A stretch of DNA of 64,000 bases from Burkholderiales bacterium. GTDB lineage: Bacteria; Pseudomonadota; Gammaproteobacteria; Burkholderiales; Burkholderiaceae_C. This document shows positions 37,041 through 45,912 of the stretch, in pieces. Every line of letters begins with the position of its first letter. Within the stretch, counting starts at the first letter, position 1. A program made the position numbers and the translations under genes. The DNA lies in NCBI GenBank assembly GCA_947381415.1, contig CANCVB010000013.1, positions 1 through 64,000 on the forward strand, given 5' to 3'. The notes below the pieces were generated by a model that was given only the letters and a program-made list of their open reading frames with translations, was not told where the DNA came from and did not search any database.

Positions 37041-38777
37041 ATGCCTTTGGAGGCTGTTCCGCCCAAGCTCGCCCAAGACTTGTCGCGCCTGATTGCCCTG
37101 ATCTACGACACCGCCAGCGAGCCTGCCGCTTGGCGCAGCCTGTTGGACACCATGGGTCACAGCGCCATGGACTCGGCACACGCCCATCCTTGGTTGACCG
37201 ATGACTTGCTGCTGCCGCACTTTGCGCAAGCGCAACGCTTGCAAGGGGACCTGGACCTGAGCCACCAAGGCTTGGAGCTGTTGGACCAAACCATCAACCG
37301 ACTCCCTGTGGGTGTGGCCATCGTGGACAGGTTCGCTCGCTTGCAAACCGCCAACGCCTTGCTGATGCAATTGCTGGCGCAGCAAAGCGCCTTGTCATTG
37401 CAGGCCAGCACCCTGAAAACCAGCCCGCCGTCTTTGCTGACCAAGGCTTTGCTGGTCTTGCACAACGGCGCGCAAGCCCAAGTCTGTGTGCGCCTGGGCG
37501 ACCCGTCAGACCCGCTGGCGCTCACCTTGTGGCTCAACCGTTTGGACAGCCCTCGTCGGTCCGAGCCGTTTGTGCTGGTGGTGGCGGCGAGTCGGCAGTC
37601 GCGGGCGTTTTCATTGCCGGCCTTGCAGCAGTTGTTTCATTTGACACAGGCCGAGGCCAAATTGGTTCAACAGTTGTTGTTGGGACTGGGCACCGACGAA
37701 GCGGCAGCGCAGTTGGGTCTGAGCATCAACACGGTGAAAACCCAGCTCAAGCAGGTGTTCATCAAGTGCGGGGTCAAGCGTCAAGCCGAGTTGCTGCAAG
37801 CCATTTACAACTCACCCTTGTGGCTGAGCGACGACACCCTCAGCCCGCCTGGCGCAGAGGCAGAATTCACGCCTTTGCGTGCAGCACGACCAACGCCCAG
37901 CGATGCGACCCAATGCATCGTGCTGCCGGACGGGCGACGCTTGGCCTTTGCCGATCGCGGCGACCCCCATGGTGTGCCCTTGCTGTTCAACCGTGGCTTG
38001 TTTGGGTCTCGCCACAGCGCCTCGCCCGACGAGGAGATCTTGTGGCGAAAGGGCATACGCTTGTTGGTGCCCGACCGCCCGGGTTGCGGCCTGTCCGACC
38101 CTTTGCCTGCGCGCAACCATGTGGCTTGGGCTGCCGATGTGCAAGCGCTGTTGCAGCAATTGAACCTCCCCACGGCCGTGGCCTTGGGTTTTGCCACCGG
38201 GGCGGCGTATGCACTGGCCTGTGCCCGCCACTGTCCGCAACACATCAAGGCGGCGGTGTTGGTGGGGGCAGCCCCGCCCGTGCTGCAATGGTCGGATTGG
38301 CGCTGGTATGCCAAAGAACTCAAACACGGGCTGATGTTGTGCCGGTACTCACCCAGCATCGCGCCCCATGTCAGCGCCTTGCTCACCAAAAACATCGCGC
38401 AACGGGTGCACCAGTATTTGCAAGACGTCTTGCTTGCCCATCCCTTGGACGACCAGCAGGCGTTTGACAACGCAGACATTCGACAATGTGAAGCCCAAGC
38501 CATTTTGGATGGCGCGGCTGGTGGCAACCGCAGCCTGCTTGAGGAAATGAACTTGGCCGCCCACCCCTGGGGGTTTGACCTGCGCGACATCGAGGTGCCT
38601 TTGTCTTTTTGGCACGGCGAGCAAGACCCGATGGTGTCGCCCATGGCCTCCAAGCACATGGCGGCGCAGTGCAAACAGGGCGAGTTCACGCTCGTTCCCC
38701 GTGCGGGTGAATACCTCATCTACCACCACTGGTCCGAGTTGTTGGACGAGGTGCTGAGGCTTTCCCATGTACATTGA
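37041..38777 (+). CDS. LuxR-type regulator fused to degenerate alpha/beta hydrolase
   Basis: 578 residues. The N-terminal part (about 1-200) has a PAS-like segment (LPVGVAIVDRFARLQTANAL). A LuxR helix-turn-helix follows at about 205-260 (LTQAEAKLVQQLLLGLGTDEAAAQLGLSINTVKTQL, in part: LGLSINTVKTQLKQVF). Residues about 290-575 form an alpha/beta-hydrolase fold with LLVPDRPGCGLSD. The expected nucleophile GxSxG reads GFATG near residue 383, so serine is missing, and the GH before the last helix reads GE. The acid HGEQDPM is kept. It is therefore more likely a ligand-sensing domain than an enzyme. Target genes unknown. Confidence 0.8.
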   Translation: MPLEAVPPKLAQDLSRLIALIYDTASEPAAWRSLLDTMGHSAMDSAHAHPWLTDDLLLPHFAQAQRLQGDLDLSHQGLELLDQTINRLPVGVAIVDRFARLQTANALLMQLLAQQSALSLQASTLKTSPPSLLTKALLVLHNGAQAQVCVRLGDPSDPLALTLWLNRLDSPRRSEPFVLVVAASRQSRAFSLPALQQLFHLTQAEAKLVQQLLLGLGTDEAAAQLGLSINTVKTQLKQVFIKCGVKRQAELLQAIYNSPLWLSDDTLSPPGAEAEFTPLRAARPTPSDATQCIVLPDGRRLAFADRGDPHGVPLLFNRGLFGSRHSASPDEEILWRKGIRLLVPDRPGCGLSDPLPARNHVAWAADVQALLQQLNLPTAVALGFATGAAYALACARHCPQHIKAAVLVGAAPPVLQWSDWRWYAKELKHGLMLCRYSPSIAPHVSALLTKNIAQRVHQYLQDVLLAHPLDDQQAFDNADIRQCEAQAILDGAAGGNRSLLEEMNLAAHPWGFDLRDIEVPLSFWHGEQDPMVSPMASKHMAAQCKQGEFTLVPRAGEYLIYHHWSELLDEVLRLSHVH

Positions 38778-38838
38778 ATGCCGATCGCCCGCCGATGTGC
38801 TTTCATTTTCAAACCCATTTCACCACCCCAGGAGCCCC

Positions 38839-39225
38839 ATGAAAAAGCCCTCTTTGATCTTGGCCGCTGTCCTTGTCAGCGCCAGTGCCTTGGCGCAAAA
38901 CGTCGACTTCGCCACCCCGCACGATGGCGACACCGTCACCTCGCCCTTCATGGTGCGCTTTGTGGTGAAGAACATGGAGGTGCAGCCTGCGGGTGAAGTC
39001 AAACCAGGCACCGGGCATCACCACATCCTGATTGACGTGCCCCCCGTGGACGAGAACAGCGTCATCCCTGCCGATGCGCAGCACAAGCACTTTGGCAAAG
39101 GCCAGACCGACACCGAACTCACCCTGCCCCCGGGCGAGCACACCCTGAGTCTGCAATTTGCCGATGGCGCCCACCGCTCCTATGGCGAGGCTTACCGCAA
39201 GACGATTCGCATCACGGTGAAATAG
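38839..39225 (+). CDS. DUF4399-type periplasmic protein
   Basis: 128 residues with a signal peptide ending SASALA. The conserved core includes VDFATPHDGDTVTSPFMVRF, the histidine-rich GTGHHHILID, HKHFGKGQTDTEL and LQFADGAHRSYG, matching the DUF4399 family as I remember it. The HHH and HKH clusters suggest metal binding. Start has a GGAG site. It precedes the xoxF locus by 145 bp, with a hairpin between them. Confidence 0.8.
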   Translation: MKKPSLILAAVLVSASALAQNVDFATPHDGDTVTSPFMVRFVVKNMEVQPAGEVKPGTGHHHILIDVPPVDENSVIPADAQHKHFGKGQTDTELTLPPGEHTLSLQFADGAHRSYGEAYRKTIRITVK

Positions 39226-39233
39226 CGCACGAT

Positions 39234-39257
39234 AAATCTGAAAGAGTTTTCAGATTT
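39234..39257. terminator. Hairpin, probable terminator after the DUF4399 gene
   Basis: AAATCTGAAA (39234-39243) and TTTCAGATTT (39248-39257) are perfect 10-bp inverted arms with a 4-nt loop, starting 9 bp after the stop codon. The T-run is part of the stem, so termination strength is unclear. It might also be an operator in the xoxF promoter region; no clear -35/-10 was found there. Confidence 0.5.
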
Positions 39258-39370
39258 AAATGGAGCTGGTGATAACCACTAGTAGCAAGTAAACAGATAC
39301 CCATAGAGTGCATCTCCCAGCCTGTATAGCTGTCACGGGCTTCACATTTCGATGATCAAGGGAGACAAGC

Positions 39371-41212
39371 ATGGGATTTGCGCTATCAGGCGGTGTATGG
39401 GCGAGCCTGCGCCAAACGTCGGTGGGTTGTGTGGGGGCGGTTCTGGCCATGGTGCTGAGTGCATCGGCGTGGGCCAACAGCGATGTGGAAAAAAACATCG
39501 CCAATGAAAAAAACTGGGCGATGCAAGCGGGTGACATGGCCAACCAGCGCTACAGCCGCTTGAGCCAAGTCAACAAAGGCAATGTCGACAAACTGCGGGT
39601 GGCTTGGACTTTCTCCACCGGCGTTTTGCGTGGTCACGAGGGCTCGCCCTTGGTGGTCGATGGCGTCATGTTTTTGCACTCACCGTTTCCCAACAAGGTG
39701 TTTGCCATCGACTTAGACAGCCAAAAAATACTGTGGAAGTACGAGCCCAAGCAAGACGCTGCGGTCATTCCCCAAATGTGTTGCGACACGGTCAACCGTG
39801 GCGTGGCCTATGCCGAAAACAAAGTCATCTTGCAACAAGCCGACAGCACCTTGGTGGCGCTGAACGCCAAAACCGGCAAGGTCGAGTGGAGCGTGAAAAA
39901 CGGTGACGCCAAACTCGGTGCGGTCAACACCAATGCACCCCACATCTTCAAAGACAAAGTCATCACGGGCATCAGCGGTGGCGAATGGGGCGTGCGTGGC
40001 TTTATAGCCGCCTACAACTTGTCCGATGGTCGCTTGGCCTGGAAGGGTTACAGCGTGGGCCCAGACGAGGAGATGCTGATGGACCCGCAAACCACCATGA
40101 CCTGGAATGACGGCAAGATGGCACCGGTGGGAAGCAATTCGTCGACCAAAACCTGGCAGGGCGACCAATGGAAGATTGGCGGCGGCACCACCTGGGGTTG
40201 GTACAGCTATGACAAAGCCCTCAACCTGATGTACTACGGCACGGGCAACCCATCCACCTGGAACCCCGCTCAGCGCCCTGGTGACAACAAATGGTCCATG
40301 AGCATTTTTGCCCGCGATGTGGACACAGGCAAGGTGAAATGGGTCTACCAAATGACGCCCTACGACGAGTGGGATTTCGACGGCATCAATGAAATGATTC
40401 TGGCCGACATCGATGTCAAAGGCAAACCCACCAAGGCCTTGGTGCACTTTGACCGCAACGGTTTTGGCTACACCTTGGACCGCGTCACAGGTGAGTTGTT
40501 GGTGGCTGAAAAATACGACCCCCGCGTCAACTGGGCCACCCATGTGGACATGAAATCAGGTCGACCCCAAGTGGTGGCCAAATACTCCACGGCGCAAAAC
40601 GGCCCTGACGTGAACACCAAAGGCGTGTGTCCGGCGGCCTTGGGCACCAAAGACCAGCAACCAGCCTCATTCGACCCGAACACCAAGTTGTTCTATGTGC
40701 CCACCAACCATGTGTGCATGGACTATGAGCCGTTCAAGGTCGAGTACACCGCAGGCCAGCCGTATGTGGGTGCCACGCTCTCCATGTACCCCGCACCGGG
40801 CAGCCATGGCGGCATGGGCAACTTCATCACCTGGGATGCAGGCACGGGCAAGATCGTGCAATCCAAGGCTGAAAAATTCTCTGTATGGAGTGGCGCTTTG
40901 AACACCGCAGGCGGCATCTCTTGCTACGGCACCTTAGAGGGTTACCTCAAATGTGTGGACGCCAAAGACATCAACAAAGAACTGTTCAAGTTCAAAACAC
41001 CCTCGGGCATCATTGGCAATGTGTTCACCTATGAGCACAAAGGCAAGCAGTATGTAGGGGTGTTCTCTGGCATTGGTGGCTGGGCAGGCATTGGCATGGC
41101 CGCAGGTCTTGAAAAAGACAACGACGGCTTGGGCGCGGTGGGTGGTTACCGCGAGTTGAACCAATACACCGAGTTGGGCGGCTCCCTCACGGTGTTCGCT
41201 TTGCCCAACTGA
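39371..41212 (+). CDS. xoxF: Lanthanide-type PQQ alcohol dehydrogenase XoxF
   Basis: Periplasmic quinoprotein oxidising methanol or other small alcohols, 613 residues: signal peptide to about residue 36, then an eight-bladed propeller with the vicinal disulfide Cys137-Cys138 ([11 protein letters not shown]), GGEWGVRG with ligand Glu205, and NPSTWNP with Asn293. In [11 protein letters not shown] the catalytic Asp335 is followed by Asp337; that second Asp marks lanthanide-dependent XoxF enzymes, where calcium MxaF has Ala. Start has AGGGAG. It is followed by a strong terminator and then cytochrome and binding-protein genes. PQQ biosynthesis genes are not in this window. Confidence 0.93.
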   Translation: MGFALSGGVWASLRQTSVGCVGAVLAMVLSASAWANSDVEKNIANEKNWAMQAGDMANQRYSRLSQVNKGNVDKLRVAWTFSTGVLRGHEGSPLVVDGVMFLHSPFPNKVFAIDLDSQKILWKYEPKQDAAVIPQMCCDTVNRGVAYAENKVILQQADSTLVALNAKTGKVEWSVKNGDAKLGAVNTNAPHIFKDKVITGISGGEWGVRGFIAAYNLSDGRLAWKGYSVGPDEEMLMDPQTTMTWNDGKMAPVGSNSSTKTWQGDQWKIGGGTTWGWYSYDKALNLMYYGTGNPSTWNPAQRPGDNKWSMSIFARDVDTGKVKWVYQMTPYDEWDFDGINEMILADIDVKGKPTKALVHFDRNGFGYTLDRVTGELLVAEKYDPRVNWATHVDMKSGRPQVVAKYSTAQNGPDVNTKGVCPAALGTKDQQPASFDPNTKLFYVPTNHVCMDYEPFKVEYTAGQPYVGATLSMYPAPGSHGGMGNFITWDAGTGKIVQSKAEKFSVWSGALNTAGGISCYGTLEGYLKCVDAKDINKELFKFKTPSGIIGNVFTYEHKGKQYVGVFSGIGGWAGIGMAAGLEKDNDGLGAVGGYRELNQYTELGGSLTVFALPN

Positions 41213-41238
41213 TCGACCAACGGCAACTGCACAACGCA

Positions 41239-41282
41239 CCCAGCGAGCAAGTCCCCCAGAGGGCTGGCTCGCTGGGTTTTTT
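41239..41282 (+). terminator. Strong intercistronic terminator after xoxF
   Basis: CCCAGCGAGC (41239-41248) and GCTCGCTGGG (41267-41276) form a perfect 10-bp stem followed by TTTTTT. It lies between xoxF and the cytochrome c gene, so downstream genes depend on read-through or another promoter. Confidence 0.92.
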
Positions 41283-41294
41283 GAGAACCCCAAC

Positions 41295-41672
41295 ATGAAC
41301 AAATTTCTGTGTATCGCATTGCTCTGTGCGGCCCCCGTTTGGGCAGACACCCCGTTGTACAGCGTGACCGACGGTTACAAGGTGGATGAAAACACGCTCA
41401 AAGGTTTTCGCACTTGGCGCGCTGCTGCTTGCGACCGCTGCCACGGCGCCAACCAAGAGGGCATGGTGGGCCCGTCCTTGGTCAACAGTTTGAAAACCCT
41501 CAGCAAAGAAGAGTTCATCACCACGGTGCGTGATGGCCGGTTGGACAAAGGCATGCAAAGCTTTGGCAACAACGCGCAGGTCATGGGCAACATCGACCAC
41601 CTCTATGCCTACCTCAAAGGACGCTCGGACGGTGCCATCACCCGCGCCAAGGTGGAAGCCCAACAGCCATGA
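41295..41672 (+). CDS. Cytochrome c, probable XoxG-type electron acceptor
   Basis: Small secreted monoheme cytochrome, 125 residues. Signal peptide MNKFLCIALLCAAPVWA; heme site CDRCHG near residue 46 with VGPSLVNSLKTL after it; a methionine ligand is likely in GMQSFG. Position just behind xoxF suggests it takes electrons from the reduced dehydrogenase. Its stop overlaps the next start by four bases. Confidence 0.85.
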   Translation: MNKFLCIALLCAAPVWADTPLYSVTDGYKVDENTLKGFRTWRAAACDRCHGANQEGMVGPSLVNSLKTLSKEEFITTVRDGRLDKGMQSFGNNAQVMGNIDHLYAYLKGRSDGAITRAKVEAQQP

Positions 41673-42562
41673 TCGCCAAGCGCTTCGGCACTGTGCTGCT
41701 GCTGTGTCTGAGCCTGGGTGCGGTGCAGGCCACCTCGCCCATGCCCAGCCAGGCCATCGCTGGTGCGCAGCAGGGTTTACAAAATGGACGCAGCGCATTG
41801 CGCGTTTGCCTCGACCCGAACAACATGCCGTTCTCCAACACCCAAGGTGAGGGCATTGAAAACCAGTTGGCCCAGTTGCTGGGTCGGGTGTGGGGCGTGC
41901 CCGTCAGTTACTACGCTTTTCCGCAGCGCATGGGTTTTATCCGCAACACCTTGCGCTACAAATTACCGGGTGAAGATTACCCCTGTGACATTGTCATGGG
42001 CGTGCCCGCAGGCTTTGACCAGGTGGCCACCACCTCGCCTTATTACCGCTCCTCCTACGCCTTGGTGTTTCCTTTGGGCAAAGGGCTGGACAAGGTCTTC
42101 AGTGTCCAAGATTTTTTGGCACTGAACCCAGACAAATTGCGCCAGTTGCGCATCGGGGTGTATGACCGTTCGCCCGCCTCGGCTTGGTTGAGCCAGCATG
42201 GTTTACAAGACGCGGGCGTGCCTTACAAGATGCTCAATGCCGACCCCGCGCAATACCCAGGCGACATCATCGAACACGACTTGGCGCAGGGCCGCATCGA
42301 CATGGCGGTGGTCTGGGGGCCCTTGGCCGCCTACTTTGCCAAACGGGTGAAAACGCCCACATTGCGGGTGGTGCCCATGCGCTCCGAGCCCGGCGTCACC
42401 TTGGAATTTGACATGGCCATGGGCGTGCGCCATGGTGAGGCCGCCTGGCGCGCGCAAGTTGAGTCGGTGCTGCAGTCGCACCGCTTCCAAATACAGGACA
42501 TCTTGCAAGCCTTTGATGTGCCCATGCTCGAGGTGCCCCATGCGGCCGCCGCGCGCCCTTAA
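41669..42562 (+). CDS. XoxJ/MxaJ-like periplasmic binding protein
   Basis: 297 residues with a signal peptide (VLLLCLSLGAVQA). It has the solute-binding fold of quinoprotein-associated proteins: ALRVCLDPNNMPFSN at the start, GFIRNTLRY, CDIVMGVPAGFD, YYRSSYALVF, and DMAVVWGPLAAYF. This family is tied to PQQ dehydrogenase maturation or activation rather than to nutrient uptake; no ABC permease is nearby. Coupled to the cytochrome gene and overlapping the next start by 23 bp. Confidence 0.88.
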   Translation: MIAKRFGTVLLLCLSLGAVQATSPMPSQAIAGAQQGLQNGRSALRVCLDPNNMPFSNTQGEGIENQLAQLLGRVWGVPVSYYAFPQRMGFIRNTLRYKLPGEDYPCDIVMGVPAGFDQVATTSPYYRSSYALVFPLGKGLDKVFSVQDFLALNPDKLRQLRIGVYDRSPASAWLSQHGLQDAGVPYKMLNADPAQYPGDIIEHDLAQGRIDMAVVWGPLAAYFAKRVKTPTLRVVPMRSEPGVTLEFDMAMGVRHGEAAWRAQVESVLQSHRFQIQDILQAFDVPMLEVPHAAAARP

Positions 42563-43217
42563 GCCCTTCCCCTTATGGGTGGTTTGGCTGGCGCTGCTCG
42601 CCAGCCCCTTGTGGGCGGCAGAAGATTACTCCAATGCAGAAACGCAGTTGTTTATGCAGCCGCATTTTCAGCAAACCACTTTACCCAGCCAGCTTGTGTA
42701 CCGGTTTAAAAAAACGGGAAACCTTGAGCCAGGCTTTGAAGACAGCGTCAGCTTAAAAGTCAACACACTGGCCAAAGGCGCTTGCTGCCAAACCCAGGTG
42801 GAATTTTTGTCGGGAGAGCGTCGCTTGCAATTGCCTTCGCCCGAGCAAGCGCTTGGCAACCCGGTGATTTTGTATTTTCTCGAGCATGACATTCGTGACA
42901 TGCAACGCCTCACCCATGGCAAAAGCAACTACTTTCGCACGCGCATCCGCCAAGCGCTTTACCAAAGCGCGACCGAACACGACCAGCCCGTGCGCTACAA
43001 AGGCAAAACAGTGCTGGCCACCGTCTTTGAGATCACCCCGTTTGCCGACGACCCTTTGCGCAGCCGTTATGCGCAGTGGGCGGACAAGCGCTATATGTTT
43101 GCCCTGTCAAAAGCGGTGCCCGGCCATGTGTTGGCCATACGCAGTTGGGTCAATGGTGCAAAAGCATCCAGCCCGTTCTGGCAAGAAACTTTACTGATCG
43201 AAGGTGCCGCCTTATGA
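42540..43217 (+). CDS. Unknown periplasmic protein of the xoxF locus
   Basis: 225 residues, family not recognised. A signal peptide (PLWVVWLALLASPLWA) is followed by a soluble protein containing a vicinal cysteine pair in AKGACCQTQVEF, and HDIRDMQRLTHGKSNYFRTR. The text reads like a single secreted beta-rich domain. Its start lies inside the xoxJ-like gene and its stop overlaps the next start, so all three are coupled. It probably works in dehydrogenase maturation or electron transfer; this is inferred only from position. Confidence 0.75.
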   Translation: MRPPRALKPFPLWVVWLALLASPLWAAEDYSNAETQLFMQPHFQQTTLPSQLVYRFKKTGNLEPGFEDSVSLKVNTLAKGACCQTQVEFLSGERRLQLPSPEQALGNPVILYFLEHDIRDMQRLTHGKSNYFRTRIRQALYQSATEHDQPVRYKGKTVLATVFEITPFADDPLRSRYAQWADKRYMFALSKAVPGHVLAIRSWVNGAKASSPFWQETLLIEGAAL

Positions 43218-43573
43218 ACCCATTTTTTGGCAGGCTGGCGCTGGCCTGCATAGTGGGCAGCATGGTCACGCCCTTGGCTGTTGCCAATGACTTTCCCACG
43301 GCAGAGCGTGTCTTGGGTGTGCAAGCCTGTATGCGTCAACACGCGGGGGCGTTTTACGAAATGCTGCACAAGTGCGCCTGTGCCTTGGACCAGGTGGCCG
43401 AGCAACTCAGCTATGCAGAGTATGTGGAACTCAGCACCATCGCCAACGCCATGACCATCGCCGGCGAGCGTGGCAATGGCATGCGTGACAACCCGTCGTT
43501 GAAAGCGCCGTTGGCAAGGTTTAAACGCTTGAACCTAGAGGCCGAGAAAGCCTGTTTTTTAACCCCGCAGTGA
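43214..43573 (+). CDS. Small cysteine-containing periplasmic protein
   Basis: 119 residues from MNPFFGRLALACIVGSM, with a signal peptide ending near AVA. The mature part is helical with cysteines in VLGVQACMRQHA, HKCACALD and EKACFLT. The spacing suggests a disulfide-linked helical hairpin. It is coupled to the preceding gene by an ATGA overlap and ends 10 bp before the fused carrier/hydrolase gene. No family recognised. Confidence 0.7.
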   Translation: MNPFFGRLALACIVGSMVTPLAVANDFPTAERVLGVQACMRQHAGAFYEMLHKCACALDQVAEQLSYAEYVELSTIANAMTIAGERGNGMRDNPSLKAPLARFKRLNLEAEKACFLTPQ

Positions 43574-43583
43574 GCAACCCACC

Positions 43584-45269
43584 ATGAAGCGCTTGTCATT
43601 GAAAACACTGGGGTGCTTCTTGCTCGGCAGCGTCTATGGCTTTGCGGTGTGGGCCAACCCCTACACCTTCAAACCCGATGACGACCCACAGCAAAGCCCT
43701 GTGTGGCAAAGCCTGCGCACCAGTTTGTTTGGCGAGCGACCGATACAGTCTGCATTGCCGCAACTCTTGACACTCAAGGTGCCTGCCCGCGCTTTGGATT
43801 CGGCGTTTGTGCCGGTGCAGGTGGTGGCCGGTCCTGCGGCCGGTTCCGTGCATACCTTGTATGTCATCGCTGACGCCAACCCCTCGCCATTGGCGGCAAA
43901 ACTGCAGTTTCAGGCTTTGGGTATGCCGATCAATCTGGAAACCCGCATACGCATTGACGCTTACACGCACATCCGTGTGGTGGCTGAAACCACCGATGGG
44001 CAGTTGTTCATGGCCACCAGTTTTGTGAAAGCCTCTGGAGGCTGCACGGCACCTGCCACCATCGATGTGCAGGCCGCCCTGAAAAACATGGGCAGCATGA
44101 GTTTCAAGCTGGATGAACCCATCGCGGGGCGTGGCATGCGCCGCGTTCGCTGGCGCATCGAGCACCCCAACCACTCTGGCTTGGTCATGGAGCAGCACAC
44201 CCGTTTGAATATTCCAGCGCACTATGTGCAGCAGGTAGACATTCGTTTCAACGGCGAACCCGTGTTGCTGGCCGAGGTGGATTTTTCACTCAGCGAGAAC
44301 CCCTCTTTGCAATTCAGTTTGCCCGGTAGCCAGTCGGGTTTGCTGACAGCGGTGGCGACAGATTCCCAAGGCCAACGCTTTGAAGGTCAGTTGGCCGTGG
44401 GTCAAGCGTTGGCACACAGCATTGCCCCGGGTGTGTATGCCGTGCTGGGTGACCCAAGCCAAAGCCGTGGCAACGCCGGGTTCATTGTGGGTCCCCAAGG
44501 CGTGATGGTGATTGACAGTGGCGCATCGTGGCGGCAAGGCCAAGCCTTGCTGGACAGCGTGCGCAGCGTCACCGCATTGCCTGTTCGTTTGTTGCTGCTC
44601 ACCCATGCCAGTGATGAATTTATTTTTGGTGCAACAGCGTTCCAAGACTTAGGCATACCGGTTTACATGCACCCAGACGCCGAGCGACTGATGAAGTCGC
44701 GTTGTGCCACTTGCTTGCAGCAATTGCAGCAACGCTTTGGCGAGGTCGCCATGCGACACACCCGCGTGCCAGACGTCGATGTGCGGCTTGGCAGCAGCAC
44801 GGCCACGCACATGCAGCACACAGGGCGCGCTGTGCGGGTGCTGGTTGCGGGGCACAGCAGTTCACCTGGCGCGTTGGCGGTGCTGGACGAGCAAAGCGGC
44901 GTCATTTTTGCAGGCGCTTGGTTAGACGTCGACCATGTGCCTCAGTTACGCGACGCCAAGTTGGCAAATTGGCTGGCCGCTTTGACCCCTTGGCTGGCAG
45001 ATGGGCAGCGCCTGTGGGTACCCGGTCATGGACCCGTGGTCAAGGGCGGGCAAGCCCAGCAGTTGCAAGGCTATTTGCAAAGCTTGCAAACCTGTGTGGT
45101 CGAGCATGTGGCGCAAGGCACCTCTTTGATCGACATGGACAAGGCGTGTGCCCAACCTGCGTTTGCACATTGGGCGCAGTACGACAGCCAACACCCGCGC
45201 AATGTGGTTCGCCAGTATTTGCAAACCGAACACGAATGGTTAACCGCCCCCGAGGCTGTGCCGCAATAA
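43584..45269 (+). CDS. SoxYZ-like carrier fused to metallohydrolase-fold domain
   Basis: 561 residues, signal peptide ending VWA. Residues about 35-260 resemble the quinoprotein-associated SoxYZ-like carrier: SoxY-like part, a GGC site in KASGGCTAPA, then a SoxZ-like part (RWRIEHPNHSGL). Residues about 275-550 are metallo-beta-lactamase-like, as in SoxH-type quinoprotein relay hydrolases. The zinc motif is damaged: LLTHASDEFIFGA replaces THxHxDHxGG, so two metal ligands appear lost, while AGHSSSPG, AWLDVDH and VPGHGP remain. The two functions are often separate genes. It converges on an MBL hydrolase five bases away. Confidence 0.8.
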   Translation: MKRLSLKTLGCFLLGSVYGFAVWANPYTFKPDDDPQQSPVWQSLRTSLFGERPIQSALPQLLTLKVPARALDSAFVPVQVVAGPAAGSVHTLYVIADANPSPLAAKLQFQALGMPINLETRIRIDAYTHIRVVAETTDGQLFMATSFVKASGGCTAPATIDVQAALKNMGSMSFKLDEPIAGRGMRRVRWRIEHPNHSGLVMEQHTRLNIPAHYVQQVDIRFNGEPVLLAEVDFSLSENPSLQFSLPGSQSGLLTAVATDSQGQRFEGQLAVGQALAHSIAPGVYAVLGDPSQSRGNAGFIVGPQGVMVIDSGASWRQGQALLDSVRSVTALPVRLLLLTHASDEFIFGATAFQDLGIPVYMHPDAERLMKSRCATCLQQLQQRFGEVAMRHTRVPDVDVRLGSSTATHMQHTGRAVRVLVAGHSSSPGALAVLDEQSGVIFAGAWLDVDHVPQLRDAKLANWLAALTPWLADGQRLWVPGHGPVVKGGQAQQLQGYLQSLQTCVVEHVAQGTSLIDMDKACAQPAFAHWAQYDSQHPRNVVRQYLQTEHEWLTAPEAVPQ

Positions 45270-45273
45270 CGGT

Positions 45274-45912
45274 TCAGGTACCGCCCACATACGGGTTGCT
45301 ACGCCGTTCACGGCCAAAGCTGCTCTCGGGGCCGTGGCCGGGAATGAACACCGTGTCGTCCCCCATGGGCCACAGGCGTTGGGTGATGCTGTCGATCAGG
45401 TCTTGGTGATTGCCTTGGGGAAAATCGGTGCGGCCAATGCTGCCGGCAAACAGCACATCACCCACAAAGGCGCGCTTCAACTCGGGTGAATAAAACACCA
45501 CATGGCCCGGCGTGTGGCCAGGGCAGTGGCGCACCTGCAAACTGTGCGAGCCCAAGGTGACTGTGTCGCCGTCACTCAACCAACGCGTGGGTGTGAATGC
45601 ACGCGAGGGTGGAAAGCCATAACTGGCTGCCGCGTCTTTCAGGCCATCAATCCAAAACTGGTCCCCCGGGTGCGGCCCAATGATGGGCAACTGCAACTTC
45701 TCGGCCAGCTCGGCCGTGCCACCCGCATGGTCGATGTGGGCATGCGTGATCCAAATGGCCACCAGCTTGACACCCAGTTGCTTGCAAGCGCTTTGCAGCA
45801 AGTCCAGGTCACCCCCGGGGTCGATGATGGCCGCGGTCATGCCCTCGTCCTCCCAGACCACAGAGCAGTTTTGTTGAAAAGGCGTGACGGGGATGGTTTC
45901 GTAGTGGAGCAT
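45274..45912 (-). CDS. MBL-fold hydrolase, glyoxalase II-like
   Basis: 212 residues from MLHYETIPVTPFQQNC. All metal ligands are in place: THAHIDHAGG, CPGHTPGH, FVGDVLFAGSIGRTDFP and PGHGPES. It resembles E. coli YcbL, a glyoxalase II-like thioester hydrolase. It is cytoplasmic, with no signal peptide. It converges on the xox locus and is not obviously part of it. An upstream ATG at 45975 is possible but unlikely. Confidence 0.9.
   Translation of the reverse strand: MLHYETIPVTPFQQNCSVVWEDEGMTAAIIDPGGDLDLLQSACKQLGVKLVAIWITHAHIDHAGGTAELAEKLQLPIIGPHPGDQFWIDGLKDAAASYGFPPSRAFTPTRWLSDGDTVTLGSHSLQVRHCPGHTPGHVVFYSPELKRAFVGDVLFAGSIGRTDFPQGNHQDLIDSITQRLWPMGDDTVFIPGHGPESSFGRERRSNPYVGGT

Noticed and set aside
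45274-45912. MBL hydrolase as a member of the xox operon
   Set aside because: It is on the opposite strand, has no signal peptide, and looks like a general YcbL/glyoxalase II-type enzyme.
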